Assembly (NCBI GenBank): GCA_008729055.1
Contig: SDUX01000007.1
Location: 6,183,009 to 6,247,008, forward strand
Reading direction: 5' to 3'
DNA from: Pyropia haitanensis
Lineage: Eukaryota; Rhodophyta; Bangiophyceae; Bangiales; Bangiaceae
Length of the DNA: 64,000 nt
Shown here: piece by piece, positions 43,000-53,900 of the stretch
Layout of the letters: each line of letters opens with the position of its first letter
Numbering within the stretch: the first letter of the stretch is position 1
Notes under the pieces: model-generated
What the model was told of the DNA's origin: nothing
The model's input: the letters and a program-made list of their open reading frames with translations, nothing else
Database searches by the model: none
Position numbers and translations under genes: made by a program

Positions 43000-43455
43000 T
43001 GCCGCGGCGGGCGGCCGCGGCCGCCCGCCGCCACCGCCGCCGCCGCCCCCGCCGCGGCCGTCGCCGCCCCCGCCGCCGCCCGCGACCGCCGCCGCCGCGG
43101 CCGCCGCGGCTGCCGCGGCGGGCGGCCGCGGCCGCCCGCCACCGCCGCCGCCGTGGCCGCCGCCGCTGCCGCTGCCGCCGCCGCCGCCCGCCGCCACGGC
43201 CGCCGCCACCGCCGCCGCCGCCCCCGCGGCCGCCCGCCGGCGTCGCCGCCGACCCCGCCGCCCGCCGCCCCCGCCGCGGCCGTCGCCGCCCCCGCCGCCG
43301 CCCGCGACCGCCGCCGCCGCGGCCGCCACGGCTGCTGCGGCGGGCGGCCACGGCCTCCGCCGCCGCCGTCGCCGCTGCCCCCGCCGCGGCCGTCGCTGCC
43401 GCCGCCGCCGCCGCCACCGCCGCCGCCGCCCCCGCGGCCGCCCGCCGTCCGCCGC

Positions 43456-43495
<40 letters not shown>

Positions 43496-44640
43496 GGCTG
43501 CCGCGGCGGGCGGCCGCGGCCGCGCGCTGCCACCGCCCCCGCCGCCCCCGCCGCGGCCGTCGCCGCCCCCGCCGCCGCCCGCGACCGCCGCCGCCGCGGC
43601 CGCCGCGGCTGCCGCGGCGGGCGGCCGCGGCCGCCCGCCACCGCCGCCGCCGTGGCCGCCGCCGCTGCCGCTGCCGCCGCCGCCGCCCGCCGCCACGGCC
43701 GCCGCCACCGCCGCCGCCGCCCCCGCGGCCGCCCGCCGCCGCAGCCGCCACCTCTGCCCCCCCCGCTGCGGGCTGCTGCCGCCCGGGCTGCCGCTGCCGC
43801 CGCCGCCGTTGCTGCCGGCCGCCGGCCGCCTGCCTGGTCGGCCGCCGGCCGCCTGCCGCCCAGGCTGCCGCCCCGGCCGCCGCCGCCGCGGCCGCCGCCG
43901 CCGCATCCGCCGGTTGGCTGCCGTCGCGGCTGACGCTGCCGCCACCGCCGCTGCCGCCGGTCGCCGCCCTGGCTGGGGGCGGCCGCCCCCGCCGGCCGGC
44001 TGCCGGTCCGGCCCCCGGCCGCCGCCGCAGCCGCCAGCTACCGCCGCCGGCATGCTGCCGCCGCTGGCGGGCTGCCGCCGCCGGCGGCCTGCCTGGCCGG
44101 CCGCCGGCCGCCTGCTGCCCGGGCTGCCGCCCCGGCCGCCGCCCCCGCCGCCGCCGCCCCCACCGGGTTGCTGCCGCCCGGCTGCCGCTGCCGCCGCCGC
44201 CTTTGCTGCCGGCAGCCGCCAGCAGGCTGCCGCCGCCAGCGGGCTGCCGCCGCGTGCCTTTTGCCGCCAATCGCGGGCTACCATTGTCGGCCAGCTTCCC
44301 AGCCGGCCGCTCGCCGGCTGCCGCCCCGGCCGCCGTCACCATCGCCGCCGCCCCTGCCGGTTGGCTAACGTTCCGGCTGCCGCTGCCGCCTTCGCTGTCG
44401 CTGCCGGCCGCCGCCGATCCGCCCGCCACGGCAGCGCCGGCCGCCGCCGTCGCCCTTCGCCACCGCTGCCCCCGCTGTCTCTGCCGCCACCGCTCGCCAT
44501 CGCCGCAGCCGCGGCCCCCGCCGCCGCAGTGGCGGCTGGCGCCGCCGCCCCCGCCCTCGCCGCGGCGGCAATGGCTGTCGCCGCCGCCCCCTGCCGCCGC
44601 TGCCTCCGTGGCGGCAGCGGCCGCCGCCGTGCGGGGGGAG
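42690..44640. repeat. CCG-rich block with ~490-500-bp internal duplication
   Basis: Nearly pure G/C sequence built from GCC/CCG units. Within 42700-43740 a segment recurs at an offset of 490 bp (42781 against 43271) and 499 bp (43082 against 43581). That gives slightly more than two copies of a ~0.5-kb unit with few differences. Very long open frames exist on both strands and are not accepted as genes. Confidence 0.75.
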
Positions 44641-44644
44641 GGGT

Positions 44645-47195
44645 GACCAGCCACGCTGCTTGCACGCAGAGGTATTTGACAAAACTTATATACCGCGAAT
44701 ATTCGATGTGGACACAAAAGTACACGCACCTCAGACTTAACACACATCACTCGGCCTATTTGGCGAATCAAGTGTCTCGTACGTCTGTTCTGATAGGCTG
44801 TCACACTTTCTGAACTGCGACTCTGTAGCAATCAATACTACTCATAATCTTGCTTGACATGAGAGTACCAACTTAGGAAAAACACCTATCCTGGTCAACG
44901 ACTTGCACCTGGCAACTCCCAACTGCTGAAGCGCCGGCGCCCGACGCCCCCGTCCACCCCGCCTGGTCGCCCGCTTCTCCACTTCCTGGCCACCCAGCAC
45001 GCCAGGTGGATACACAAGCCTTATTCACTTGCTCTATCCAGTCTTGAGTGCGAGTCTGCCGATATCTGCGAGAGCACAGCCCCGAACGACCACATGGAGG
45101 GGCGCCATGTCTTCACCATTCCCCTCTGGGTTCCGTAGCTCAGCGGCGTCTGCGATGGTGAAACACTGTTCGCTATGGCTCTTTGGACATCCTGACATTT
45201 GTAATCCTGCAGAACGCAATCGTTTGTTCAGACAGTGCAAGAAAGTGCCTCCCGTCCGTTTCTTTGTCATCCGCTGTACAGTATGGGCCTGAATATAGAG
45301 TGCATGAGAGCCATACCGTGGGAAGAGGTAGTCATATCTGGGTAACATGATCACGCTGAACCTATTGGTGCACACATCTGGCGTCGTGCACCCGTACGGC
45401 CGACAGGAATGTCGAGAGGCTGGGTGGCAGAAGCGCTATAGGCGCCCGCTCCGAGCGCTTTTGAGCATAATTGGTCTACCTTGATTAATGAACGCTAAGA
45501 CCAGAGGTACCTGTTGGCCACAGAGCCGTAAACATGCAAAGAAAGCACTCTGCAGTTCACTCATTGGTGACTGACTCACTGCTGATACGGTGGTATGCAC
45601 TGCGGCGCAGCTGGTTGCGCCGACAGCGCAGTTGAGAGTGCATAAAGCTATGGAGGTAGCCGAATACACTGTCTAGATCTGATGGATGTAGTTTTTGAAG
45701 GATGAGAGCGCTGTGGGGCGTTGGAAGGCCTATCACGCCTACCTGTCCAGAATGGACATTTTGGGGGCCCATATGACTCACTTCTCGACGTTTGCGACAC
45801 TTTCTGAGCACATACTCGTGCTCAGCGTCATCGAATTAGTCTGCTGGAAACAGCTTGAGAACTTTTTGCTTCACTTTCTGAAACGCGTTGTAGCGGCGTG
45901 TGACGCATTGCACCGAGGTGTGTGTGGAGCAGCGTCACGACGTGCAACACGAGCCAAGGACTAGTTCACCAACTTTTCTGAAGCATGCTCAATCGACTAA
46001 ACCGACGTCGCTGAGCACGGTCATGTGCTCAAAATGTTTCGCAAACGTCGGGAAGTGGGTCATACAGACCCCCAAAGTGACCATTCTGGACAGGTAGCCT
46101 CGACAGGCCGTCTAACGCCCCACAGTGCTCTCGCGCACTAGAAGCTACAGTTCTCAGATCCCAACAGTACAGCAGACCTCCTCCACTACATTTGTGGTTC
46201 TCATCGGCGCTACGGGCGCGTCCAGCTGCGCGACATTGCCCAAAGCGCCACCCTTTGCACAGGTTCAACAATGTCCGGACCCCGGCAAGCCGTCCAACCA
46301 CTTTGAGCAATTGTACGCCACCAGGTACTCATACCCTCAGTGTCTCTGCAAGAAAAGAGGACGGTGAAACACCAAAAAGCTCTGGGAGGCGGGGCGTTTA
46401 TAGCATGAAGCGCTTCCCTCCATAAATTCCTGGCTTTTTCTGTCCCTCATGATGGTGCAGAGCAATAAAAAGATACATCAATAGTCGCAGCGTCATCAGT
46501 TTACTCGGAAATGACGGATCCCTCCAGCTCCGCGGGTCCTATGTACTCCACATGCACGTACATACCGAGCAACAGGTCACACCATAACGGACCGGCGGCG
46601 CTTGTCAGCGCTATTTACAAAAAAAAAATTACTGGCTGTTGGAGCGTGGACCATTGGGGACGCCAAAAAGTCACAACTGACGGCGTTTCACCGTCACGAG
46701 CGCGCCCAAGCGGCGGAACCAGTGGTGTGAGGGTGATGCACTTCGGCCCTCCATGAAACCGTTGTGGTCGCGGCCGTGACAGACGTGTGTGCAGGCGCGC
46801 TCTCAACACTGATAGGAGTCGGAGACAAGGCATACATATCCACCAAGTCTGCTCGGAGAGCGTAAAACGGCGAAGCGGGCGATCGAGGCGGGGTGGAGGG
46901 GGGCGTCAGACGCCGGCGCTTCAGTCTTCGGCGTTGGCAGTCGCAAGTCGCTGACCAGGATGGGTTCAGAGTCAAATATTGTAGTCCCATCTCCGGAAAC
47001 AATTGATTCAGTACTACAATCTTCATCTCGCCCAGTTCAGATTGTGCAACAGCCTATCAGGTTGGACGTATTGGACATCTGATTCGCCAGATAGGCCAGG
47101 AGATGTGAGTCAAGTCGGATGTGCATGTACTGTTGACCTCCGTGGAATAATCGCTTGGATTGTAAATTCAATCAAATATCCCTGCCTGCCACGTG
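44645..47195. repeat. 2.55-kb imperfect palindrome, arms ~1.25 kb
   Basis: The left half, read forward, matches the reverse complement of the right half along nearly its whole length. Paired blocks: 44791-44801 with 47049-47059; 44927-44939 with 46911-46923; 45712-45722 with 46114-46124; 45676-45681 with 46155-46160. Their coordinate sums are 91850, 91850, 91838 or less, so the centre stays at about 45918-45925. The spacer is only about 25 nt near 45920. By eye, identity is around 65-75% with small indels. GC is about 50%, far below the flanks. No conserved protein is encoded by either arm. Confidence 0.85.
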
Positions 47196-47199
47196 AGTA

Positions 47200-48110
47200 G
47201 CTGGTCGCCACAGTCGTCTTGCTGCCCGGCCGCCTCAACCAGCGTCAGGGGAGGCGGCTCACCGCGGCGCGGACGCCAGCCTGCCGCGGTCGCGTCAGGG
47301 GGGAGACTGCAGTGCGCGGCGGCGGCGTCAGCCCCCCCCACCGGCCGGGGCAGTGGCGGTGGAGTGTGGGAGTGGCGGCAGACGACGCTGCCACGACGGT
47401 CGCGCGGGGGGGGAGCGGCGGCAGCCGCCGCCGCCGCAACCGCGATGCAAGCGGTGGTGCGCAGCAGCGGCGGTGGCCGCTGCCGCCGTGGCAGCGGCTG
47501 CAGGGGTAGCATTGGCGAGCGGCTGCCGCCGCCGCCGCCACCTCCGCCGCTGCCGCCGTCGCCAGACCCGTGGCGGTGGGCGGCGGCGGTGATTGCCCCA
47601 GCGGCCGCAGCCGCAGCCGCGGGGGCAGCGGTGACGGGTTGCGGCGGTCGCGGCCGCGTAGGAGGCACAGGCGGCGGAGGACGGCAGCGGCCGCCACCGG
47701 GGCCACCGCGACGGCTGCGGCGGCCGAGGCGGCGGCGGCCACTGCCACCACGGGAGCAGCGGCGCAGAGTGCGGCTAGGGTAGCGGCTGCTGCCGAGCGC
47801 CGCAGCCGGTGGGGCTATCAATGCTGCGCGGGGCGGCCGGAGCAGCCTGCGGCTGCCGGGGAGGCAGGGGTGGCGGGGGCGGCCGGGGTAGCTGGGGCGG
47901 CCGGGGTGGCGGCCGGGGTGGCGGGGGCGGCCGGGGTGGCGGGGGCAACCGTGCCGACCGGGGCGGCCGCGGGGACCGCAGCCGCCCCGCCGGTGCCGCC
48001 CCGCCCGCCGGTGACGCGCCATGGGGAGGCGATGCGTGGCGACCACGACGAGCGGGCCACCAGATCGCGCGCGTAGACGCGTAGACGTACAAACTGGCGG
48101 GAACACACGG
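47200..48110. repeat. Right GC-rich block with GGCCGGGGTGGC-type repeats
   Basis: GC-rich low-complexity DNA. At about 47865-47960 short units combining GGGGCGGCC and GGGGTGGC repeat several times. It occupies the position opposite the CCG-rich block on the other side of the palindrome. Confidence 0.6.
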
Positions 48111-48252
48111 TTACCCGACGAGCGAGACAGCAAAAAATTTCCAGCCGGGCAATTGCCAGCCAGGCGCGCCGGCCAACGAGGCGTGCCTCACGGTGGTGGG
48201 GGGGTGCCCGAGGTGATTTCGGAGGGGTGCCCCAGAGAGGCCGTGAGAGCCT

Positions 48253-48332
48253 GTATACTAAACCGGCGATTTGAGAGCCTGGACGCAGGTATACACTAAG
48301 CCCCCCTCAGGCACCCGTGAGAGGGTGTATAC
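48253..48332 (+). repeat. Right cluster of three GTATAC sites
   Basis: GTATAC at 48253, 48289 and 48327, spaced 36 and 38 bp. Flanking strings TGAGAGC and GCGATTT match the left cluster in inverted orientation. Confidence 0.75.
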
Positions 48333-48478
48333 TGGACCGTGTCTTTCGCTCATCCTCGTCGCAGTGGGAGTGGCTGCATGCCTGGTCTGCGTGGGGGGGC
48401 TCCAAATTGACGAGAAGAACACTGGCTCGTGGACAGTTGAGCCTGACTTGAGTGCGCTGATTGAAACAAATGTAGGGT

Positions 48479-48483
48479 AAAAA
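48479..48483 (-). terminator. Pol III terminator of tRNA-Lys
   Basis: A run of five T on the minus strand, 15 bases after the tRNA 3' end. This is the usual RNA polymerase III stop signal. Confidence 0.75.
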
Positions 48484-48497
48484 CATTGAAAGAGAAC

Positions 48498-48583
48498 CAC
48501 CGAGTGGGGGGCTCGAACCCCCGACCACCAGATTAAGAGTCTGGCGCTCTAGAACGACTGATTACCGACTGAGCTAACCCGGC
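48498..48583 (-). tRNA. tRNA-Lys(CTT) with a 13-nt insert in the D-loop
   Basis: Read on the minus strand, all four arms fold. The acceptor stem is GCCGGGT with ACTCGGT (two G-U pairs). The D stem is GCTC/GAGC. The anticodon stem CCAGA/TCTGG holds loop CTCTTAA, hence anticodon CTT (Lys). The T arm is GGGGG-TTCGAGC-CCCCC, and the discriminator is G. Length is 86 nt; removing 13 nt between the D-loop GGTA and GAGC leaves a standard 73-nt tRNA. The insert (ATCAGTCGTTCTA, give or take the shared A) repeats TCAGTCG from the exon just before it. The A box (TAGCTCAGTCGG) and B box (GGTTCGAGCCC) are intact. CCA is not encoded. The insert is either an intron at a non-canonical site or a tandem duplication. 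Confidence 0.9.
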
Positions 48584-50927
48584 TGTTCGATGAATGATGC
48601 AAAATGTTCAAATTCTTGAATCTACAAATATTTGTGGATACAGGTTGTCTGTTCTATTGTAACCAACCAGTCAAGGAAAAGTGAGCAGTCGAGAAGCAGC
48701 AACCCTGGCCCATGTACGTGCGCATCGAGAGGCTCGTCTCATAAGCTGTCTCGACCTCTCCCACTGCAGCTTGTCGTTTCTGCAAGCACGATCCGTTCGC
48801 AGCAGTGTCTGTCTTCCTTTGCGTTCTTCAGAATCAGCAATACACCGCGAAAGAACAAGCTGGAGGAAGAAGTCCCCAGACAACTCCGCCGCCGCAGGAA
48901 GGACGGCAAGCGCATGAGAGTCTACGCTTCTTGCAGTGATGATGAGCGGCGTGTGCGACGTCAGGGCAACGTGGCCCACTGCGGCCGGACGTCATCGCAT
49001 CACGACCACATGGCGCCCGGCCAGTAGCGGTGACGCCGCCTGGCAGCGCTCTTGAGCGCACATCAGAAAGACTCCAGGGCCTTCACAACCGGGTTGACAG
49101 TAAGGCACCCCCCTGCCACCTTATAGGAACGAAACATGACGCAGACATTATGACGTGAAGAGCCAGGTACGAGGGCGCCGTAGATCTGGTTCACCGACTG
49201 CCTCGATTGGGAAGGGCGCTGTTTTCTCATGCTGTGCTTCCAAAATGCTTCTGCGCCGCCTTGTGGGTTTTGTCGGATTGTGACGGCCCGGACTGGTGCG
49301 AAAGACGGCCGGGTGAACGTGTTCTTGGCGCGCTGGGTGCTCAGTCCCCGACCCTGTTGCCCATGCATCCGCTGAAACCAAGCTAGACCACGCACAACTG
49401 GATGTGCTGGGTCCCTCTCGAAGACAAGGACCCACCGCCGCTTGTATCGACAACGGCCTGCATGTGATCACATCCATCAAGGTATGATGTGTTCGAGTCT
49501 GCTTCAAATGGCAATCAAATTGCGCACCGATACACTACAAATACGGTGAAATTGCCCGTACCTGCTGTCTGATGTGAATATTTCGAAAGTGTAGCCTTCG
49601 TTTCGTTGAACAACGACTTTGAAGAAAGCCGCGGCGTGGCTCGCCCTGGGTGCCGGCAGTCCACGCGTGACAGGTGCCCAAAAATTGGCCACACCACAAT
49701 CAAGTATTGACAGCGCGTGAGCAGCGGGTGGGCAGCGGGTGGTGGGTAGGGCGGCCCCCACACCCCCCCCCCCCGCCGCCACCCGCCCCCCTTTCGCAGC
49801 CGCGGCCACAGAGGCACGCCACACCGTCAGGCGGCCCGGCGCCCCCCCCCCCCCGCGCGCCACGCGACGCAACGTCTGCGCCCGCGCCCGCGACGTCGCG
49901 AGGCGCGCACGCGCCAGCCCCGCGCCCGCCGCCCGCCGCCGCCGCCGCCGCCTCGGTCGGCTCCGCGCCGCCGCGCGAGCCGCGGGTGCCACGGCATCGC
50001 GCCGCCCCCCCGCCCCCGCCGACCGCCGCGTCGGTGCCGCCACGGTCACCACCACCACCACCACCCGTCACCGCCACCGCCGGCACCACCACCATCAAGC
50101 ACTCCCCACGGCAACGACGACGAGGAGGGAGGAGGAGCGGGACGACGACGACGACGACCACCGCCGCATCACCGCCCGCCGCCAAGGCACCTTGCCGTCC
50201 GGGCGCACCCGGTGGGGAGCACCAGCGCACGGCAGGGCAGTGTTCGTTAGGGGAGCGACCAATTGGTAATCGCAGGCTTCGACGTGCGTGGCTGAACCGG
50301 GTGCATCGTAGAGGGAGTGGTTGGTCTTGTTGGAGGCACCGGGGTGCCGGGGGAGACGGCGCGTGCGTCGCGGCGTCGCTGGTGGTGGTGGACGTGGGTG
50401 GCCGGCGCCTGGGTTGTGCGGCCTGTGGGTGGAGCGTGGTGCAGCCGGCGGCGCAGCGGGCGGCGGGGCTTGCGATCTACCACGTGGTGAGCGCGGGAGC
50501 GGCGGGAGGGGCTGTCGGGTGGCTGCCGCGAGGGGGTGGGCGCGTCTGGGGCGTGGACGGCTGCGGGTGCAGGCGCGTACTTGTCACGTTGCGCCGCATG
50601 CGGTGCCGTGGATGACCAGCGGCCGACGGTGAGGCGCGGCGCGAACGAGCCAGCAGCGGCGACGCGGCGGCTCTTTGGTTCTCACCGATCTGGTGGGGCG
50701 GCACCACGCCGCTTGGGCGCCTGCTAAGCGGCAACAGCTGGGACGTGGTGGGTGTGCTGCCCGACGGGGAGATCTGCTGTGCAGCTCTTGGACCCTCGTG
50801 TTTTCTTTTTTTTCTTGCTTGCTTTGTTGGTTGTTGTTTTGTGTGAAGTAGGGGTGTGTGCGTGTGATTGACGGAGCGGGTGTGTGCGGTGGTGGCCGCC
50901 GCGGCCGCACCCCAGCCAGTCGGCGTC
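48584..50927. other. Intergenic region, no gene recognised
   Basis: Lower-GC DNA (48590-49700), then C-rich low-complexity DNA (49740-50230), then the GC-rich promoter side of the PP2A gene with T-rich tracts at about 50800-50850. No conserved coding sequence found on either strand. Confidence 0.5.
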
Positions 50928-53900
50928 ATGGACATCGACAGCGCGGCGGTGACGGATGCGCCCATTTCGGCGCGCAGGCTACCCCCCCCCCTGGCGCTGC
51001 ACCTGGACTTGCCACCACCAGAAGACTCGGAGACGCCCATGGACGTGGACGCCGCGGCCGCGGGGGCGGCGGCCGCCGCGTCGACAGTCGACCTCGGCGC
51101 CATGTCGCCCGTGGCGGGGCCGGCCGCCGCGGCCGCCGCGGCGGCGGCTGCGGCGGCGTCTGCCGCGGCGGCTGCCGTCCCCGCGGCGGTGCCGCACTCG
51201 CCCAGCGTCGGCGCGGGCGGCCTCGGCGGCGTCACGGGCGGCAGCGCCGGCGGCGGCGGCGGCACCGCGCCGGTGCTGACGTCGCTCGCGTCGGCGCCGT
51301 CGGTCATTGGCTTCCTGCCGCCCGCGCCGGGCGCGAGCCTCGCGGCGGGCGACTCGGACGCGGCACCGTACGCCAAGATCAAGCTGGATGAGCTCTTCTT
51401 CACGTGGCTCTCCCGCCCCGACATCCGGCTGCTGGTGGCGTCGCTGCTGGAGGACGCGGCCGCGGGACGGCCGCTGCCCCCCCCGCCCCAGTCGTCAATG
51501 CACGGCGGCGTGTCGGGCGGCGGCGGCGGCGGCGGGGGGGCGGGTGCCCACGCGAGCGGCGGGAGTCCCGCGTCGTCGCACGGGGGCTCCCCGGGCCTCG
51601 ATGCCGCCGGGGCGGCAGGCTCCCCGCCGCACGGCGTGGCGCTCGCGGGGAACCACGGGCACTCCCCATCGTCGCACGGTGGCGGCGGCACCCCGACGGC
51701 GCCGCTGTACAGTCGAGGCGCCTTGCCGCTGACCCCTTCCTCCCCCGTTTCGCGGTTCATCTCGGCCAACGTGGCGCCGCCGTCGCCGAGGTCCCCCAAC
51801 CGGTCGGTGTTCAAGCTGGCCGCGTCGTCGACGCTGGGCGCCTCACCGGGAACAACGCCGTCGTCGAGCGCGGCCGGCACGCCAAAGCGATCCACCTCGA
51901 GGACACTCGTGCCTGAGCCGGGCTCGCCGGGCCGCGGAGGGGCCGCTCCCGTGCCCTCTACCCTGGCAGCCGACTTGGCAGCGTCGCCCGCGTTTTTGGG
52001 TGCCCAGGTGGGGCGGACCGCCTCTTTTGATGCGGTCGCGTTGGAAGAGGCGGCCGCGTCGGCGGCCGCGTCGGTGGCGGCCGACAGAAAGGCCGGTCCC
52101 GCTGCAGCGGCGGGCGACGCGGCGGCGGCAGCGGCTGGGGCGAAACCCGGCGCCCAGCAGCCTGGTGCGGACGATGGGGACGCGCGGATGGACGACACGC
52201 CCCCCCCGTCACGTGGCTCACCCGCGTCGCCTCGCCGGACGGCCCTGGATGCCGCAACGGTACCCCCAGTGTCAGTGTCCCCGCTGCTGTCGGCGGCGGC
52301 TGCGGGCGTTGCTGCCTCTGTCGGTGGCGCGGCAGCGGCTGCAGCGGCGGACAAGGCCGCGACGGCGGCCGCCGAGGACGCCATGGACAGCATTGCGCTG
52401 CATGACGTGCCCGAGGTGGGGCCGCCCGTATCCGCCGCATCCAGCGACTCGGACATGGCGGACGTAGACTCGGAGGGCGGGGTGCCGAGCTCTGTGGATC
52501 GCGCCTCCAACACTGCCGTCGCGTCGTCCATGGGCATGCCTGACGACGGCGCCGTGTTAAGCGTGCCCGTTGTGGACGGGATTGACATGGACGACGACGA
52601 CAGCGGGCGCATGGCCGGGCGCGATGCCGGTGGGGATGGCAGCGCGGCTGCTGGCCCTGCCACGGCTGCCGGAAGAGTTGGAGGCCCGGCGGTGGTGGCA
52701 GGAGTGGGCGGCGTTGCAGGTGGTGCTGCCGCGGCAACTACCTCCAAGCCTGACGGGACTGTATCAACCGACGGTGCAGCGGCGGAGACATCGTCTGCTG
52801 CTGGGGCCCCTGCATCCGCACCAGCCGAGTCGGAGCAGATGGTCGATGACGTCACATTATCGTCTCTCGCGGTGCCTGAAGACACGGTGATGGCTGGGAC
52901 GGGTGGGGTGGCGGCGGCTGTGGCGGTGACCAGAAAGCCGGTGGCGGCCACGAAGCCACCTGTACCACGGCCACCGGCATCAAAGGTCGCGGCGCAGGCT
53001 GCTTCCAAGGCGGCCCCTGCGCTGGAAGCGGGTGCGATCCCCCGCTTTTATTACCCGTGTGGCCGCGACGCGGAGCAGCGCGAAGCGCGTGAGCGTGCCG
53101 CGTCGGAGAAGTTCTGGGCGAGCCGCCGGGAGAACCCCGAGGCGCCCCTCACCGACGGAGAGGTGGCCAAGCTGGTGGTCGAGGTGGGCGGCCTGGCCTC
53201 CTTTTTTGCTACGCTCGTGCGCACCCGGATCATTGCGTCCAAGGAGTGGAACCCGGAGGGGGCCGAGGTCCTCACCGAGGAGGCCTTCAAGCGCTGGTAT
53301 GAGGCAGAGTGCGCGGGCGTGTCGCGCGATGACCGCATGTTTCGCGCGCTCCGCGGCGACGCGGACCGAGACTTTGTGGTGGCGGCGGACTTCAAGGCGG
53401 TTTTGGACAGCCTGCTGGCGTGCCACCCCGGCCTGAACTTTCTCAACGCCACCCCCGAGTTCCAGCAGCGCTACGCCGAGACAGTCGTTGAGCGCATATT
53501 CTACGGCTGCGCACGCACACATGCAGGCCGCCTCACGCTTCGCGACGTGCGCACTGCGCGGCTGCTGGATACGCTGCTGCTGGTGGATGAGGAAGACGAC
53601 ATCAATCGGGAGCGGCGGTACTTTTCTTACGAACACTTTTACGTGCTCTACTGCCGCTTTTGGGAGCTGGACAGCGACCACGACCTGCTGATTGACCGGG
53701 CAGACCTGCAGCGCTATGGCGGACACGCCCTCTCCTACCGCATTGTGGACCGACTGTTTAGTGGTGCCGCCCGCCCGCTGGACGCGGCGCGCGACTCTGC
53801 GAGTGTCGGTCTGATGGGCTACACCGACTTTGTCTGGTTTTGCCTGTCGGAGGAGGACAAGACGTCCGACACGGCGATTGACTTTTGGTTCCGGTGCGTG

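Larger units (their letters stand above)
42310..48350. mobile_element. Candidate ~6-kb inverted (foldback-like) element
   Basis: Nested inverted similarity runs inward from both ends. The left end (42310-42435) and right end (48240-48350) are inverted relatives, each with three GTATAC sites and a shared GTGTCTTTC string outside the last site. Inside each lies a GC-rich block (42.69-44.64 and 47.2-48.1 kb). Innermost is a 2.55-kb imperfect palindrome centred near 45920. No transposase or other protein was recognised, and I could not define target-site duplications. Block lengths differ (about 1.95 versus 0.9 kb), so the two halves have diverged. Calling it mobile is inference; an ancient inverted duplication would look the same. 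Confidence 0.5.

Noticed and set aside
42395..44831. Very long open frames on both strands encoding poly-Ala, poly-Pro and poly-Arg
   Set aside because: They are direct translations of CCG repeats and are open in all frames. No ordered domain appears.
45029..46756. Transposase or other protein encoded in the palindrome arms
   Set aside because: Short frames in the two arms were compared. Nucleotide similarity is not matched by conserved protein sequence, and no catalytic motif was seen.
44645..47195. Assembly artefact (inverted self-chimera) as the cause of the palindrome
   Set aside because: An artefact would give nearly identical arms. These differ at about a quarter or more of positions with indels.
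42347..48332. CRISPR-like arrays from the regular ~37-bp GTATAC spacing
   Set aside because: Only three sites per cluster, a 6-bp core rather than a full repeat, no spacers of constant length and no cas genes. The genome is eukaryotic.
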